Position numbers and translations under genes: made by a program. Below are positions 33,781-42,707 of a stretch of DNA of 64,000 nt, piece after piece (positions within the stretch are counted from its first letter, which is position 1; each line of letters begins with the position of its first letter). Origin of the DNA: CAZNPH01 sp964574985 (GTDB lineage Bacteria; Bacteroidota; Bacteroidia; Bacteroidales; SM23-62); contig CAZNPH010000012.1 of NCBI GenBank assembly GCA_964574985.1, positions 1-64,000 of the forward strand, given 5' to 3'. Under the pieces are notes generated by a model. It saw nothing but the letters and a program-made list of their open reading frames with translations, did no database searches and had not been told where the DNA came from.

Positions 33781-35271
33781 ATGGAAAATAAGAAAAAGAA
33801 GGGATCTTCCGGTATGACAAGAAGATCCTTCATTACCAACAGTGCTGCTGCAACGGCCGGACTGACCATTATCCCCAGCTATGTGGTCGGCGGACTGGGA
33901 CATAAGCCGCCCAGTGACAAGCTGAATATTGCAGGGGTAGGTGTCGGTGGTCGTGGCGGCGCCGTAATCAAGGCGGTCGGAGAAGAGAATATCGTGGCCC
34001 TTTGTGATGTGGACTGGAAATATTCCAAAGGGATCTTCAACGAATTTCCCAATGCCAAAAGATACTGGGATTGGAGAAAGCTGTTCGATGAAATGCGCGA
34101 CGATATTGATGCCGTTGTTGTAGGCACCCCGGATCACAACCATGCCATCGTAGCCATCAATGCCATGAAACTGGGCAAGCATGTGTACTGTGAAAAGCCG
34201 TTGACCCATGCGGTATGGGAATCCCGCAAGATGACAGAAGTGGCCGGGGAATATAAGGTGGCCACCCAAATGGGCAACCAGGGGAATTCCGGTGAAGGAA
34301 TACGCCAGATATGCGAATGGATATGGGACGGCGCCATCGGTGAGATCCGGGAAGTGCATGCATGGACCAACAGGCCCATCTGGCCCCAGGGGCTGGAAAG
34401 ACCGGAACAGGGACAGTGGGTCCCAGACCACCTGAACTGGAATTTGTTCATCGGACCGGCCGAAATGAAACCCTATCATTCAATTATGCATCCGTGGAAC
34501 TGGAGAGGATGGTGGGATTACGGAACCGGTGCTTTGGGGGATATGGCCTGTCATATCCTGGATCCGGTATTCAAGGCACTCAGACTGCAGTATCCCACCA
34601 GGGTTCAGGGAAGTTCGACCCAGATCAACACCGAATGTGCCCCGGTTTCAGAAGTGGTGAAATATACATTTCCGGAACGCCCAAGGTATAAAAAAGTCAA
34701 AATGCCGGAGGTCGAAGTGACCTGGTGGGACGGAGGATTGCTTCCTCCGCGGCCAGAGGAGCATCCCGCGGGCGAAATGCTGGGCAGAGATCCGGGTGGC
34801 GGATGTATGTTCAAGGGATCCAAAGGAACACTGATGTGCGGTGTCTACGCCCGCAATCCCTATCTGATCCCCGAGGAATTTAATCAGTCATATGACCGGC
34901 CTGAACCCGAATTGCCCAGGGTTGAAGCCGGACACTATATGGACTGGGTAAGGGCCTGCAAGGAAAGTCCGGAAAACAGGACCGAGGCCAGCTCACACTT
35001 CGGATATTCGGGTCCGCTCAACGAAATGGTGGTCATGGGCGTTCTGGCAGTCCGGTTGCAGGATCTGAAAAAAGAACTGCACTGGGACGGCAGGAACATG
35101 GAATTCACCAACATATCGGATTCGGATACCATCCGGATCGTGACTACGGACAAATTCGAGGTGATCGACGGCCACCCGCATTTCCATACCGAATATACCG
35201 AACCCATAAATGCCAAAGCATTCGCTGCGGAATTGATCAAGCATGACTACAGGGAAGGCTGGTCACTGTAA
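33781..35271 (+). CDS. Tat-exported Gfo/Idh/MocA-family oxidoreductase
   Basis: 496 aa. MTRRSFITNSAAATAGL is a twin-arginine signal (residues about 12-35). The Rossmann start DKLNIAGVGVGGRGGAVIKA and the CEKPLTHAVWE motif (Glu-Lys-Pro, near residue 140) are those of NAD(P)-dependent sugar dehydrogenases of this family. They act on sugars or sugar acids; related Bacteroidota Tat-exported members are found in polysaccharide-degradation loci. It is the first gene of a plus-strand block with a six-hairpin-like protein and two sulfatases. Export of a NAD-binding enzyme implies that the cofactor is bound before translocation. Confidence 0.9.
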   Translation: MENKKKKGSSGMTRRSFITNSAAATAGLTIIPSYVVGGLGHKPPSDKLNIAGVGVGGRGGAVIKAVGEENIVALCDVDWKYSKGIFNEFPNAKRYWDWRKLFDEMRDDIDAVVVGTPDHNHAIVAINAMKLGKHVYCEKPLTHAVWESRKMTEVAGEYKVATQMGNQGNSGEGIRQICEWIWDGAIGEIREVHAWTNRPIWPQGLERPEQGQWVPDHLNWNLFIGPAEMKPYHSIMHPWNWRGWWDYGTGALGDMACHILDPVFKALRLQYPTRVQGSSTQINTECAPVSEVVKYTFPERPRYKKVKMPEVEVTWWDGGLLPPRPEEHPAGEMLGRDPGGGCMFKGSKGTLMCGVYARNPYLIPEEFNQSYDRPEPELPRVEAGHYMDWVRACKESPENRTEASSHFGYSGPLNEMVVMGVLAVRLQDLKKELHWDGRNMEFTNISDSDTIRIVTTDKFEVIDGHPHFHTEYTEPINAKAFAAELIKHDYREGWSL

Positions 35272-35278
35272 AAACCAT

Positions 35279-36958
35279 TTGGGTAAATATCAATTCAGGA
35301 AATGTAAAAAAAAATCACACATATTCATGTTCATGGCGGGATTGCTGATGATGTTTTTCAGTGCCTGCATGGAACACTCCCGATCCCTGAGGCAAACAGA
35401 CCTTATGTATTTTTCGGAAGCACGGCGGAATGCTGTAATGGCCCGCGAGGGTATCCGGCGTTGTGTTCGGTTTGTTGACGGATGGCTGGATCACGCCGAT
35501 CCGGAATCCGGACTGATCCCGAAAAACCTGCATCAGGACAGCACCATCTGGAACGCGAAGGATGCCGCCGCAGACAATGTCCCTTTCATGGTCCTGACGG
35601 CCTGTGTGACTCATGATGCGGGTACGATGTCCGTGATGGAAGAAATGCTGGAAAACGAAAGAAGGCTGACCACGCGGATGGGGAAACTTCCGGATGTATA
35701 TTCTTTTGTCCGGAATGGCTTTCTGTATGATCATACGGATACTTCCCGGATTGTTTTCGGAGCATCCGAATATGTGAAAGACGGACTCCTTCCCCTTACG
35801 GAATGGATGGGTCCTTCGAAATGGTCAGAAAGGATGCTTGAAATACTGGATGAAATGATCGGGATGGAGGACATACTGGTTCGTTTGCCGGGAATGGATC
35901 CTGTTCGGAAAATGGAAGTGCACGGGGAAATGCTCCAGGCCCTGAGCCGGATCTATTGGATGACCGGGGACAGGAAATACTTACGAACGGCTTTCCGCAT
36001 CGGGGATCATTATTTGCTTGCCGGCAATCACCCCACAGACGATATGCAGCGTTTGAGATTGCGTGACCACGGTTGTGAGGTGGTGTCCGGATTGTGTGAG
36101 GTGTATTTTGCTGCCCGTTATGCAGACCAGAAACGGTATTCGGAATACAGGGAGTCCGTTCACAGGATGCTGGACAGGATCCTGGCTGTTGGCAGGAATG
36201 AAGACGGTTTGTTTTACAATGAGATCAATCCGCAAACCGGTGAGATTCTCAGGAAAGGGATTGCCGATACCTGGGGTTATACCTTCAATGGTTATTATAC
36301 GGTGTTTATGCTCGATGTAACCAGGAAATACCTGGACGCCATCCGTTCAGCCATACCTCATTTGAATGCCGGTTACCGGTCATATGCCTGGGAAGGAGAA
36401 AGCGCCGATGGCTATGCCGATGCCATTGAAAGCGGATTGAATATATACAACCGGATAAGGGACCCTGAATTGGGTGAATGGATTGACAGTGAAATCAAAG
36501 TGATGTGGGAAAAACAACAGCCCGACGGTATTATTGAAGGATGGCATGGTGACGGGAATTTTGCACGCACCGCCATCATGCATGCATTATGGAAAACTGG
36601 CGGAGTGACTCTGGATCCCTGGAGGGAAGATATTTTGTACGGATCCGCCGTGTCGGGTGACACCTTGTTTTTTTATCTCCGGAGCGGGACAGACTGGGAG
36701 GGAAGAGTGATTTTTGATTTTCCCAGGCACAGGGAGATTATGGGGCTTCCGGAAGATTATCCGAGAATCAATCAGTTTCCCGAATGGTGGACTGTTGAAA
36801 GGGAAAGTGAGTATCAGTGGGAGGTTATGCCGGGCGGAAGCCGGCAAATCCTCACAGGAGATCATTTAACCGGTGGAATTCTTCTGGTCAATCATGCCGG
36901 TGATTCGTCAATGATAAAAATATTCCCAGTGACCGGTGATTTCCAAAACCAGAAATAA
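35279..36958 (+). CDS. Six-hairpin glycosidase-like lipoprotein
   Basis: About 559 aa if the TTG at 35279 is used; an ATG at 35243 lies in the previous gene and an ATG at 35327 would cut the basic start. The lipoprotein signal reads MAGLLMMFFSAC. The mature protein is helical, tryptophan- and histidine-rich, with repeated blocks such as YFAARYADQKRYSEYRESV and IADTWGYTFNGYYTVFM that fit an (alpha/alpha)6 toroid as in glycoside hydrolases, lyases and epimerases. No known family is named with confidence. It is probably an outer-membrane glycan-processing enzyme acting with the sulfatases. Confidence 0.65.
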   Translation: MGKYQFRKCKKKSHIFMFMAGLLMMFFSACMEHSRSLRQTDLMYFSEARRNAVMAREGIRRCVRFVDGWLDHADPESGLIPKNLHQDSTIWNAKDAAADNVPFMVLTACVTHDAGTMSVMEEMLENERRLTTRMGKLPDVYSFVRNGFLYDHTDTSRIVFGASEYVKDGLLPLTEWMGPSKWSERMLEILDEMIGMEDILVRLPGMDPVRKMEVHGEMLQALSRIYWMTGDRKYLRTAFRIGDHYLLAGNHPTDDMQRLRLRDHGCEVVSGLCEVYFAARYADQKRYSEYRESVHRMLDRILAVGRNEDGLFYNEINPQTGEILRKGIADTWGYTFNGYYTVFMLDVTRKYLDAIRSAIPHLNAGYRSYAWEGESADGYADAIESGLNIYNRIRDPELGEWIDSEIKVMWEKQQPDGIIEGWHGDGNFARTAIMHALWKTGGVTLDPWREDILYGSAVSGDTLFFYLRSGTDWEGRVIFDFPRHREIMGLPEDYPRINQFPEWWTVERESEYQWEVMPGGSRQILTGDHLTGGILLVNHAGDSSMIKIFPVTGDFQNQK

Positions 36959-36971
36959 AAGAATAAGAAAA

Positions 36972-38384
36972 ATGCATCACAAAACAATTTTTCCCGCGGC
37001 TGTTCTGTGTTTATTGGGCACATCCTGCAGCGAACGGATTGAGCAATCTGACCAGGACCTGCCGAATATCGTCATCATATATTGCGATGATATGGGTTAC
37101 GGGGACATCGGATGTTTCGGGGCGGATGATATCAATACACCGAACATCGACAAAATCGCATCCCGGGGTATTCAATTTACAGAATTTTACTCCGCTGCTT
37201 CTGTTTGCAGTGCTTCCAGGGCTGCATTGCTTACCGGGCGGTTGCCCAGGCGTACGGGTGTGACCGGTGTATTTTTCCCGGACAGCTATACCGGACTGCC
37301 AGTGGATGAGATCACCATAGCCGAACTGCTAAAGGAAAAGGGATATGTGAACGGGATCGCAGGCAAATGGCACCTTGGACACCGGAAGAAGTTTCTTCCC
37401 CTGCAGCAGGGTTTTGATGAATATTTCGGGATGCCCTATTCAAATGACATGTCCAGTGTGGTATATATCCGGGACAATGAAGTGGTCGATTTCCATGTGG
37501 ACCAGAAAACCATTACCCGGACCTATACGGAAGAAGCTCTGGATTTTATCGACCGTTATCACCAAAGGCCTTTCTTTTTATACCTGGCTCACAGTATGCC
37601 CCATGTGCCTATTTATGCATCGGAGGATTTTACCGGCACCTCGGAAAGGGGATTGTATGGCGATGTAATCCAGGAGATAGACTGGAGTGTGGGGCAGGTT
37701 CTGGACAAGCTTGAACAACATGGAATCCTGGACAACACCCTGGTGGTGTTTTCAAGTGATAACGGACCATGGCTGGTCATGAGGGAGTTGGGCGGATCGG
37801 CAGGCATTCTTCGCGGGGGTAAATTTACTTCTTTTGAAGGCGGCATGCGGGTCCCGACAGTGGCCATGTGGCCGGATAAGATCCCGGGAGGGAGCGTGTA
37901 TGATGATGTTTGTGTGATGACGGACTGGCTGCCGACCATTGCAGATATCACAGGAATTGAACTTCCCGGTGACAGGGCATATGACGGGGTGAGCATACTG
38001 AACGTACTGCAGGGTAAGGGAGAGCGGAAGAACAGGAAGTTCCTGTATTTTGAAGGTTCGGTGGAGAAGGCCTACCGGTCGGGAGACTGGAAAGTGAAAA
38101 AAGCTTTCCAGGGTTTTCCGGGTGCGCCATGGAAAATTGAAATGCCTCCGCACCCGCCTTTGCTGATCAATCTGAAGGAAGACCCGGGGGAAACCCGTAA
38201 TCTGGCAGAAGAAAAACCGGAACTGCTGAAACAGTTGTTCGGGGAAATGGACGAAATGAGGGAAAAAATGGGAGAAATGCCTGCTCCCCTTGTCGTCAGG
38301 ACCTCCGCGGATGAATCACATAATGAGTACCTGAAAAACAAATACAATGGAAAAGAATACTGGAACAGGGACAGCCATGAATAA
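36972..38384 (+). CDS. Sulfatase, Cys-type, lipoprotein
   Basis: 470 aa from the ATG at 36972 (MHHKTIFPAAVLCLLGTSC, lipobox LGTSC). The S1 sulfatase fold is shown by the metal-binding NIVIIYCDDMGYGDIG, the formylglycine motif CSASR with Cys79, GKWHLGH and the late SSDNGPW. The Cys is oxidised to formylglycine by a maturase; the CxAxR form is accepted by anaerobic radical-SAM maturases. The protein desulfates sugars or sugar esters outside the cell. It lies 13 bp after the glycosidase-like gene and its end overlaps the next sulfatase by 8 bp. Confidence 0.93.
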   Translation: MHHKTIFPAAVLCLLGTSCSERIEQSDQDLPNIVIIYCDDMGYGDIGCFGADDINTPNIDKIASRGIQFTEFYSAASVCSASRAALLTGRLPRRTGVTGVFFPDSYTGLPVDEITIAELLKEKGYVNGIAGKWHLGHRKKFLPLQQGFDEYFGMPYSNDMSSVVYIRDNEVVDFHVDQKTITRTYTEEALDFIDRYHQRPFFLYLAHSMPHVPIYASEDFTGTSERGLYGDVIQEIDWSVGQVLDKLEQHGILDNTLVVFSSDNGPWLVMRELGGSAGILRGGKFTSFEGGMRVPTVAMWPDKIPGGSVYDDVCVMTDWLPTIADITGIELPGDRAYDGVSILNVLQGKGERKNRKFLYFEGSVEKAYRSGDWKVKKAFQGFPGAPWKIEMPPHPPLLINLKEDPGETRNLAEEKPELLKQLFGEMDEMREKMGEMPAPLVVRTSADESHNEYLKNKYNGKEYWNRDSHE

Positions 38385-39759
38385 TTTGCTGTGGCGGGCT
38401 ACCTGGATGTCAATCGGTTGCCTGGCTGTTTCATGTGGATCCGGGGATAAGATCCCGGACAAGCCCCGAAACCTGGTTTTCATTCTGGCCGATGACCTGG
38501 GATGGAAACAAAGCAGCGTATATGGCAGTGAATATTATCAAACCCCAAATCTGGAGCGCCTTGCTTCGGAAGGCATGATGTTCACCCAGGCCTATGCGGC
38601 CAGTTCCGTTTCTTCACCGACCCGGGCTTCGATTATGACGGGAAAGTATCCCGCGAGACTGCGTATCACCAATTACATACCGGGTGGTTTTCCACACGAT
38701 TTGGTGCTGCTGGAACCTGACTGGCAAAAGTATCTTCCCCTGGAAGAAAAAACCCTGGGAGAATATTTCAAGGATTATGATTTTTCCACGGGATTTTTCG
38801 GCAAATGGCACCTGAGCAAACAAAAACGCCCGCCGGGAAGCCTTTCTCACAATCCGGACAAACAGGGATTCGATGAATATTTCATTACCTACAAACCCGG
38901 CGGGGACACGGATCCCGAACATGATGCCCACAATGTGGATTCCATCACCGAGGCATCCGTGGATTTCATTGAACGGCACAGGAAGGAACCCTTTTGTTTG
39001 TTCATTGCCCACAATTCCATTCATGACCCACTGATGGAAAGGCAGTCCGCCATCAATCAATACAAACAACAGGAAGCTTCCCGGGAACCCGAAAACAATC
39101 CGGTGATCGCGGCCATGATCCGGAGGCTGGACCGGGGGATCGGCCGTGTCCTGGATGCCATAGAAGAGTCCGGACTAAACCGGGAAACACTGGTCATCTT
39201 TTTTTCGGATAACGGGGGATTGGAGATCCATGCAGACCAGACGCCGCTCAGGGCGGGCAAGGGATGGATCTATGAAGGAGGCATCCGGGTTCCTTTGATT
39301 GTCAGATGGCCCGGAAGGATCCCGGAAGGTTCTGTCACACCTTCCATGGTATCATCCATTGACATGCTTCCCACCATACTGGATCTTTTCGGATTTGGTC
39401 AGGAAAAGGGACCTGTAGACGGGATCAGCTTCGCAAATGTCCTTCTGGATAAGGGAGAGTTGCAAAGAAATACCCTTTACTGGCATTTTCCGCATTATCA
39501 CAGGGGTTTTCCCGGAGGCGCAATACGCTGCGGGGATTACAAACTGATCGAGCGTTACCCGCTGTCTCTCTCCGGAAAGGAAGGGGCCTTTGAACTGTAT
39601 GATCTGGTCGAAGATATTTCGGAATCAAATGATCTTTCAGAAAAAATGCCCGGGAAGACAAAAGAATTAAAGGAGATGCTGGAGAATTGGCGAATCCGCA
39701 CAGGGGCCCGGATGCCGGCTTTAAATCCGGACTATCAGGATGAACCGGAAGAACGATGA
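38377..39759 (+). CDS. Sulfatase, Ser-type, lipoprotein
   Basis: 460 aa from the ATG at 38377 (MNNLLWRATWMSIGCLAVSC, lipobox LAVSC). Domain layout matches the neighbouring sulfatase: NLVFILADDLGW, then the motif SSPTR with Ser79 at the formylglycine position, FGKWHLS and FFSDNGG. Ser-type sulfatases depend on an anaerobic radical-SAM maturase (AtsB/anSME). Having both a Cys-type and a Ser-type enzyme in one unit suggests two different sulfate positions on the same glycan. It ends 5 bp before the convergent amidohydrolase. Confidence 0.92.
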   Translation: MNNLLWRATWMSIGCLAVSCGSGDKIPDKPRNLVFILADDLGWKQSSVYGSEYYQTPNLERLASEGMMFTQAYAASSVSSPTRASIMTGKYPARLRITNYIPGGFPHDLVLLEPDWQKYLPLEEKTLGEYFKDYDFSTGFFGKWHLSKQKRPPGSLSHNPDKQGFDEYFITYKPGGDTDPEHDAHNVDSITEASVDFIERHRKEPFCLFIAHNSIHDPLMERQSAINQYKQQEASREPENNPVIAAMIRRLDRGIGRVLDAIEESGLNRETLVIFFSDNGGLEIHADQTPLRAGKGWIYEGGIRVPLIVRWPGRIPEGSVTPSMVSSIDMLPTILDLFGFGQEKGPVDGISFANVLLDKGELQRNTLYWHFPHYHRGFPGGAIRCGDYKLIERYPLSLSGKEGAFELYDLVEDISESNDLSEKMPGKTKELKEMLENWRIRTGARMPALNPDYQDEPEER

Positions 39760-39764
39760 TCATG

Positions 39765-40976
39765 TCATTTTCCGGGGGCCGGTTTGTTTCCGAAAAGGAA
39801 TTTCCTGGGATTTTCCACCGCGATCTTTTTCATCAGTTCATCGCCCATTTCCGTGAAAAAATTTACCCGGATGTTCCGGAAATGGCCTTCTCTGACCACC
39901 ATGTAATAATCGGACCCGTATAGGACACGTCCGGCCAGGATCCTGTTTTCGTCCAGCAGTTGCTTGAGCCGCCGGTTATAGTCGGGTTGATACAGGGTAT
40001 ATGAGAAATCTGCATACAGCCCCGGATGCCGGTACATCATATCCATAATCCTCAAAACCCAGCTGTCCTGCCTCCCCCGGCGGTATTTATCCCACTGGTC
40101 TTCGCCCCCGAAATGTGCCAGGTTCAGGCGAAGTCTGGGAAATGATGCAAGAACCGGTTCCCAGTTTTTCGGATGATTGAAAAAATTCGCATAACTCCTT
40201 TTACTGCAAAATGTCTTGTTGATGACACGGTCGGTCAGTTTTCCGTCAGGATCATATCTCCATCCCCGGATTTGCCGGATCCTTTTCCGGCTGTTGTGCA
40301 CGGTCCCTCCGCTGCAATGGGCGGTGACCGGAATATTTTTTTCCTGGCAGATCTCGTAGATCTTCATCAATGCGGGGTGTGCCGGAAGATATCCCAGGCT
40401 GGGATAGATCTTGATCCCGAAAAAACGGTGATCACCGTCCTGCCTGAAAGCTTTCAAAAAATGATCCCTCATATCGGGATTATGGGGATTCACGGCCAGG
40501 AAAGGAAGCAGAACTGAAGGGAACCTGTCCCTGAGTTCCTTCATATGATCGATCTGTTCCGGATAGCTGTGTTGCATGGTCCCCTTGATCCCCGGTCCCA
40601 TGTCCATCATCAGGGGGACCAGTATCATATCTTCCCCCGGGTAATAATTTATCAGTTTTTCAGTGATTTTGCCGGGATCCATGGTTTTGAAAAAAGAAAT
40701 GAAATATGCAATGTTGCTGAATTTGTCCGTGTCGGTTTTCCTCAGCAATCTGTGCAGAAAATGTTCCATACGGGAGAGGAAACGGGTAGTAAAGGGGAGC
40801 CGGATCCCCAGGAAACCGTCGGGGACATCCCTGTAATTGAAAACATGGCAATGGATGTCGAACGGGATTTCCGGGTTTTCCAGCCGTTTTTTCATGGCCG
40901 GCTGGATCCGGTCAAGCACATCATTGCTGATCAAAGCAACATCTTTTTCCGGAATAATCATGGTTTGTAAATTCAT
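39765..40976 (-). CDS. Amidohydrolase-superfamily protein (amidohydro_2)
   Basis: 403 aa from the ATG at 40976 (MNLQTMIIPEKD); a start at 41006 is possible. The TIM-barrel metal motif IHCHVF (HxH, near residue 40), FGIKIYPSLGY, TAHCSGG, LNLAHFGGEDQW and LYGSDYY in order are the strand-end motifs of PF04909. The family hydrolyses C-N or C-C bonds or decarboxylates acids; substrate here unknown. The protein is cytoplasmic (no signal). It is convergent with the sulfatase operon and its promoter region is an IS scar. Confidence 0.85.
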   Translation of the reverse strand: MNLQTMIIPEKDVALISNDVLDRIQPAMKKRLENPEIPFDIHCHVFNYRDVPDGFLGIRLPFTTRFLSRMEHFLHRLLRKTDTDKFSNIAYFISFFKTMDPGKITEKLINYYPGEDMILVPLMMDMGPGIKGTMQHSYPEQIDHMKELRDRFPSVLLPFLAVNPHNPDMRDHFLKAFRQDGDHRFFGIKIYPSLGYLPAHPALMKIYEICQEKNIPVTAHCSGGTVHNSRKRIRQIRGWRYDPDGKLTDRVINKTFCSKRSYANFFNHPKNWEPVLASFPRLRLNLAHFGGEDQWDKYRRGRQDSWVLRIMDMMYRHPGLYADFSYTLYQPDYNRRLKQLLDENRILAGRVLYGSDYYMVVREGHFRNIRVNFFTEMGDELMKKIAVENPRKFLFGNKPAPGK

Positions 40977-40986
40977 AAACTGGCAT

Positions 40987-41100
40987 TCAAGGCAAGGGAT
41001 CGGCACGGAGCAGCAAATAATCCGTAAATGAAACTTCCATCACCGGATGATCTCTGTTAACTTCGCCCAGTATTTTATCGTTCACATAATCGGTGATCAT
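40987..41100 (-). CDS. Short ORF upstream of the amidohydrolase
   Basis: 37 codons (MITDYVNDKILGEVNRDHPV onward) from the ATG at 41100, ending at 40987, directly before the amidohydrolase start at 40976. Composition is coding-like and it would share the transcript, but no family is recognised. It may be the leftover N-terminus of a longer gene cut by the adjoining rearrangement. Confidence 0.25.
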   Translation of the reverse strand: MITDYVNDKILGEVNRDHPVMEVSFTDYLLLRADPLP

Positions 41101-41319
41101 AACTGTTTAACAGAGTATCCTACCCTGTCAAGAAATTGTGTCCACTAAAGGTAGTGTATAATTCGGAATAGACGTTCCGGTTGTTCTTGCGGGTCGTTGA
41201 AACAAAGCTTGCAATCCGGGCTCACTTACTTTGCTCGCTTTATAATGATGGCATATCCGAACAAATCGCTAAACTATGCCATTTCCCACATTTCATCATC
41301 ATTGAACACGTGACTACAG
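41101..41319. other. Non-coding scar beside an IS fragment
   Basis: No intact gene. The stretch includes AATTGTGTCCACTAAAGGTA near 41136-41155, which has the look of an insertion-sequence terminus, but no matching end was found. With the transposase fragment next to it, this is most simply a transposition scar. Confidence 0.3.
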
Positions 41320-41523
41320 CTACATGGGCCAGGCTTTTAGTTCTGCATTTTCTGCCTCCATCCCGGCATATTTCGATTGCAGCCCGATATATTTTGATTG
41401 TAGCCCGGTGTAATTTTGCTCCGTCTCAGATAATCGAGAAGTGAGACTATTGATCTTTTGAATAAGCTCTGATATGGAAGGATCGGGAAGCAATGCTTTT
41501 TCTTTCAAAACTACATCTGTCAT
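41320..41523 (-). pseudogene. IS66-like transposase N-terminal fragment
   Basis: 67 aa. It opens with MTDVVLKEKALLPDPSISEL and then has a coiled coil with an internal seven-residue repeat (YTGLQSK, YIGLQSK, YAGMEAE) and ENAELKA. IS66-family transposases begin with such a leucine/glutamine-rich coiled coil. Only the first exon-like part remains: the frame stops at once after ENAELKA. Neither the zinc finger nor the DDE domain follows, so it is a truncated remnant. Confidence 0.4.
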
Positions 41524-41704
41524 TTCTTGAATATCAAGTTATTGGACCCTGTTTTATGAGAATATTCCTAACTATTGATAGTAATGTTTTGATTTTGAGA
41601 AATTCGGGGGAATATCCGCAGTGAATTGATGCATTAATTGTTGATAACCCCAAGATTTTATGTAAGTTTAGATACCAGCTAAACAGTTAATCAATTCCAA
41701 TAAA

Positions 41705-41737
41705 AAAAAGGCTGCCTTGTTTTATGGCAGCCTTTTT
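41705..41737. terminator. Bidirectional intrinsic terminator
   Basis: AAAAAGGCTGCC (41705-41716) and GGCAGCCTTTTT (41726-41737) form a perfect stem with a 9-nt loop. On both strands the stem is followed by a run of T, so it ends the tonB transcript from the right (minus) and any transcript from the left. Confidence 0.85.
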
Positions 41738-41759
41738 AAAGAATATGGTGTAGAAATGA

Positions 41760-42443
41760 TTATTGAAGCACAAAATTGATGGGGAATGTGAACTGGACCT
41801 TTACGGCCTTCCCCCTTTGTTTACCGGGTGCCCATTTCGGGGATGACATGACAACACGGACGGCCTCTTTGTCCAGTGCCGGATCGACACCTCTTACAAC
41901 AACTGCATCTACAACCTGTCCCCTGGAATTTACGGCAAACTGAACATATACCTTGCCCTGGATCCCGTTTTCTGCTGCAATTTGTGGATACTGAAGGTTT
42001 TCTGCAATGTATTCCCTGAATCCTTCAACGCCTTTCCCCTGAAAACTGGGCATGTCTTCAACAATGAAGAAAACTTCTTCTTCGGCCACTTCTTCCTCTT
42101 CTTCGAATTCAACAATTTCAATTTCCATATTCTGATCGGCTTCCGCATCTTCTATGATCAATTCATCTTCGATTTCCGCATCATCTTCCACAATGTTCAA
42201 TACTTCGGTCACCTTGGGTGCGGGAGGAGGAGGAGGAGGCTTTATTTCCTGCTGGCGGGTAATGGGAATGATATCTTCTTCAAGGTCCAGGTCGGCAAGC
42301 TCTCCAAGGCCTCTGCCCTTGTCAGGCCGTTTGGTCCATTCAAATGCGATCAGGGTGATGGCCAGCACAGCAATCAAGCCGATCTGAAAAAATATCCCCT
42401 TTTTATTTTCAAGATCTGCCTTTTTTGTCTTTTTCGTTTCCAT
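41760..42443 (-). CDS. Energy-transducing TonB protein
   Basis: 227 aa. One N-terminal membrane helix (about 17-35), an acidic and proline-rich periplasmic linker (PPPPPPAPKVTEV, then Glu/Asp-rich), and a C-terminal TonB domain (about 140-227) with YPQIAAENGIQGKVYVQFAV, VVRGVDPALDKEAVRVV and SPKWAPGKQ. It couples the inner-membrane ExbB/ExbD motor to outer-membrane transporters. The linker is more acidic than usual. The gene stands alone, with a strong promoter upstream and a strong terminator downstream. Confidence 0.93.
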   Translation of the reverse strand: METKKTKKADLENKKGIFFQIGLIAVLAITLIAFEWTKRPDKGRGLGELADLDLEEDIIPITRQQEIKPPPPPPAPKVTEVLNIVEDDAEIEDELIIEDAEADQNMEIEIVEFEEEEEVAEEEVFFIVEDMPSFQGKGVEGFREYIAENLQYPQIAAENGIQGKVYVQFAVNSRGQVVDAVVVRGVDPALDKEAVRVVMSSPKWAPGKQRGKAVKVQFTFPINFVLQ

Positions 42444-42496
42444 AACACGAATTATTTTTTTGGGCCTTTAAAATTAATGATAAATATGATTCCAGG

Positions 42497-42527
42497 CAAA
42501 ATTATTGTCTACTTATATAACGACAAA
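42497..42527 (-). promoter_or_regulatory. Bacteroidota-type promoter for tonB
   Basis: Read on the minus strand: TTTG (complement of 42524-42527), 19 nt, then TAATTTTG (complement of 42497-42504). Both match the Bacteroidota TTTG-N19-TAnnTTTG consensus exactly. It lies about 54 bp before the tonB start, which would give a leader of about 45-50 nt. Confidence 0.7.
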
Positions 42528-42707
42528 AATCAAGCCATATTGTTATTAATTGCTTGATAATAAATATATTGTTTATTTTCTGATCAGGCATGGTATTTTA
42601 TTGTATTTTTCATTCTTTTTTGAAAAAGATATCGGGTGGTTTGCGAATCTTACAGGTTCTTTATTATTTAGTGCTTTCTTTTCCAAATTGTATAAACCTT
42701 TGTTGCC

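Noticed and set aside
42528..42707. SAM riboswitch upstream of metA
   Set aside because: The leader is AT-rich and no paired core of SAM-I, SAM-II or related classes could be built by eye.
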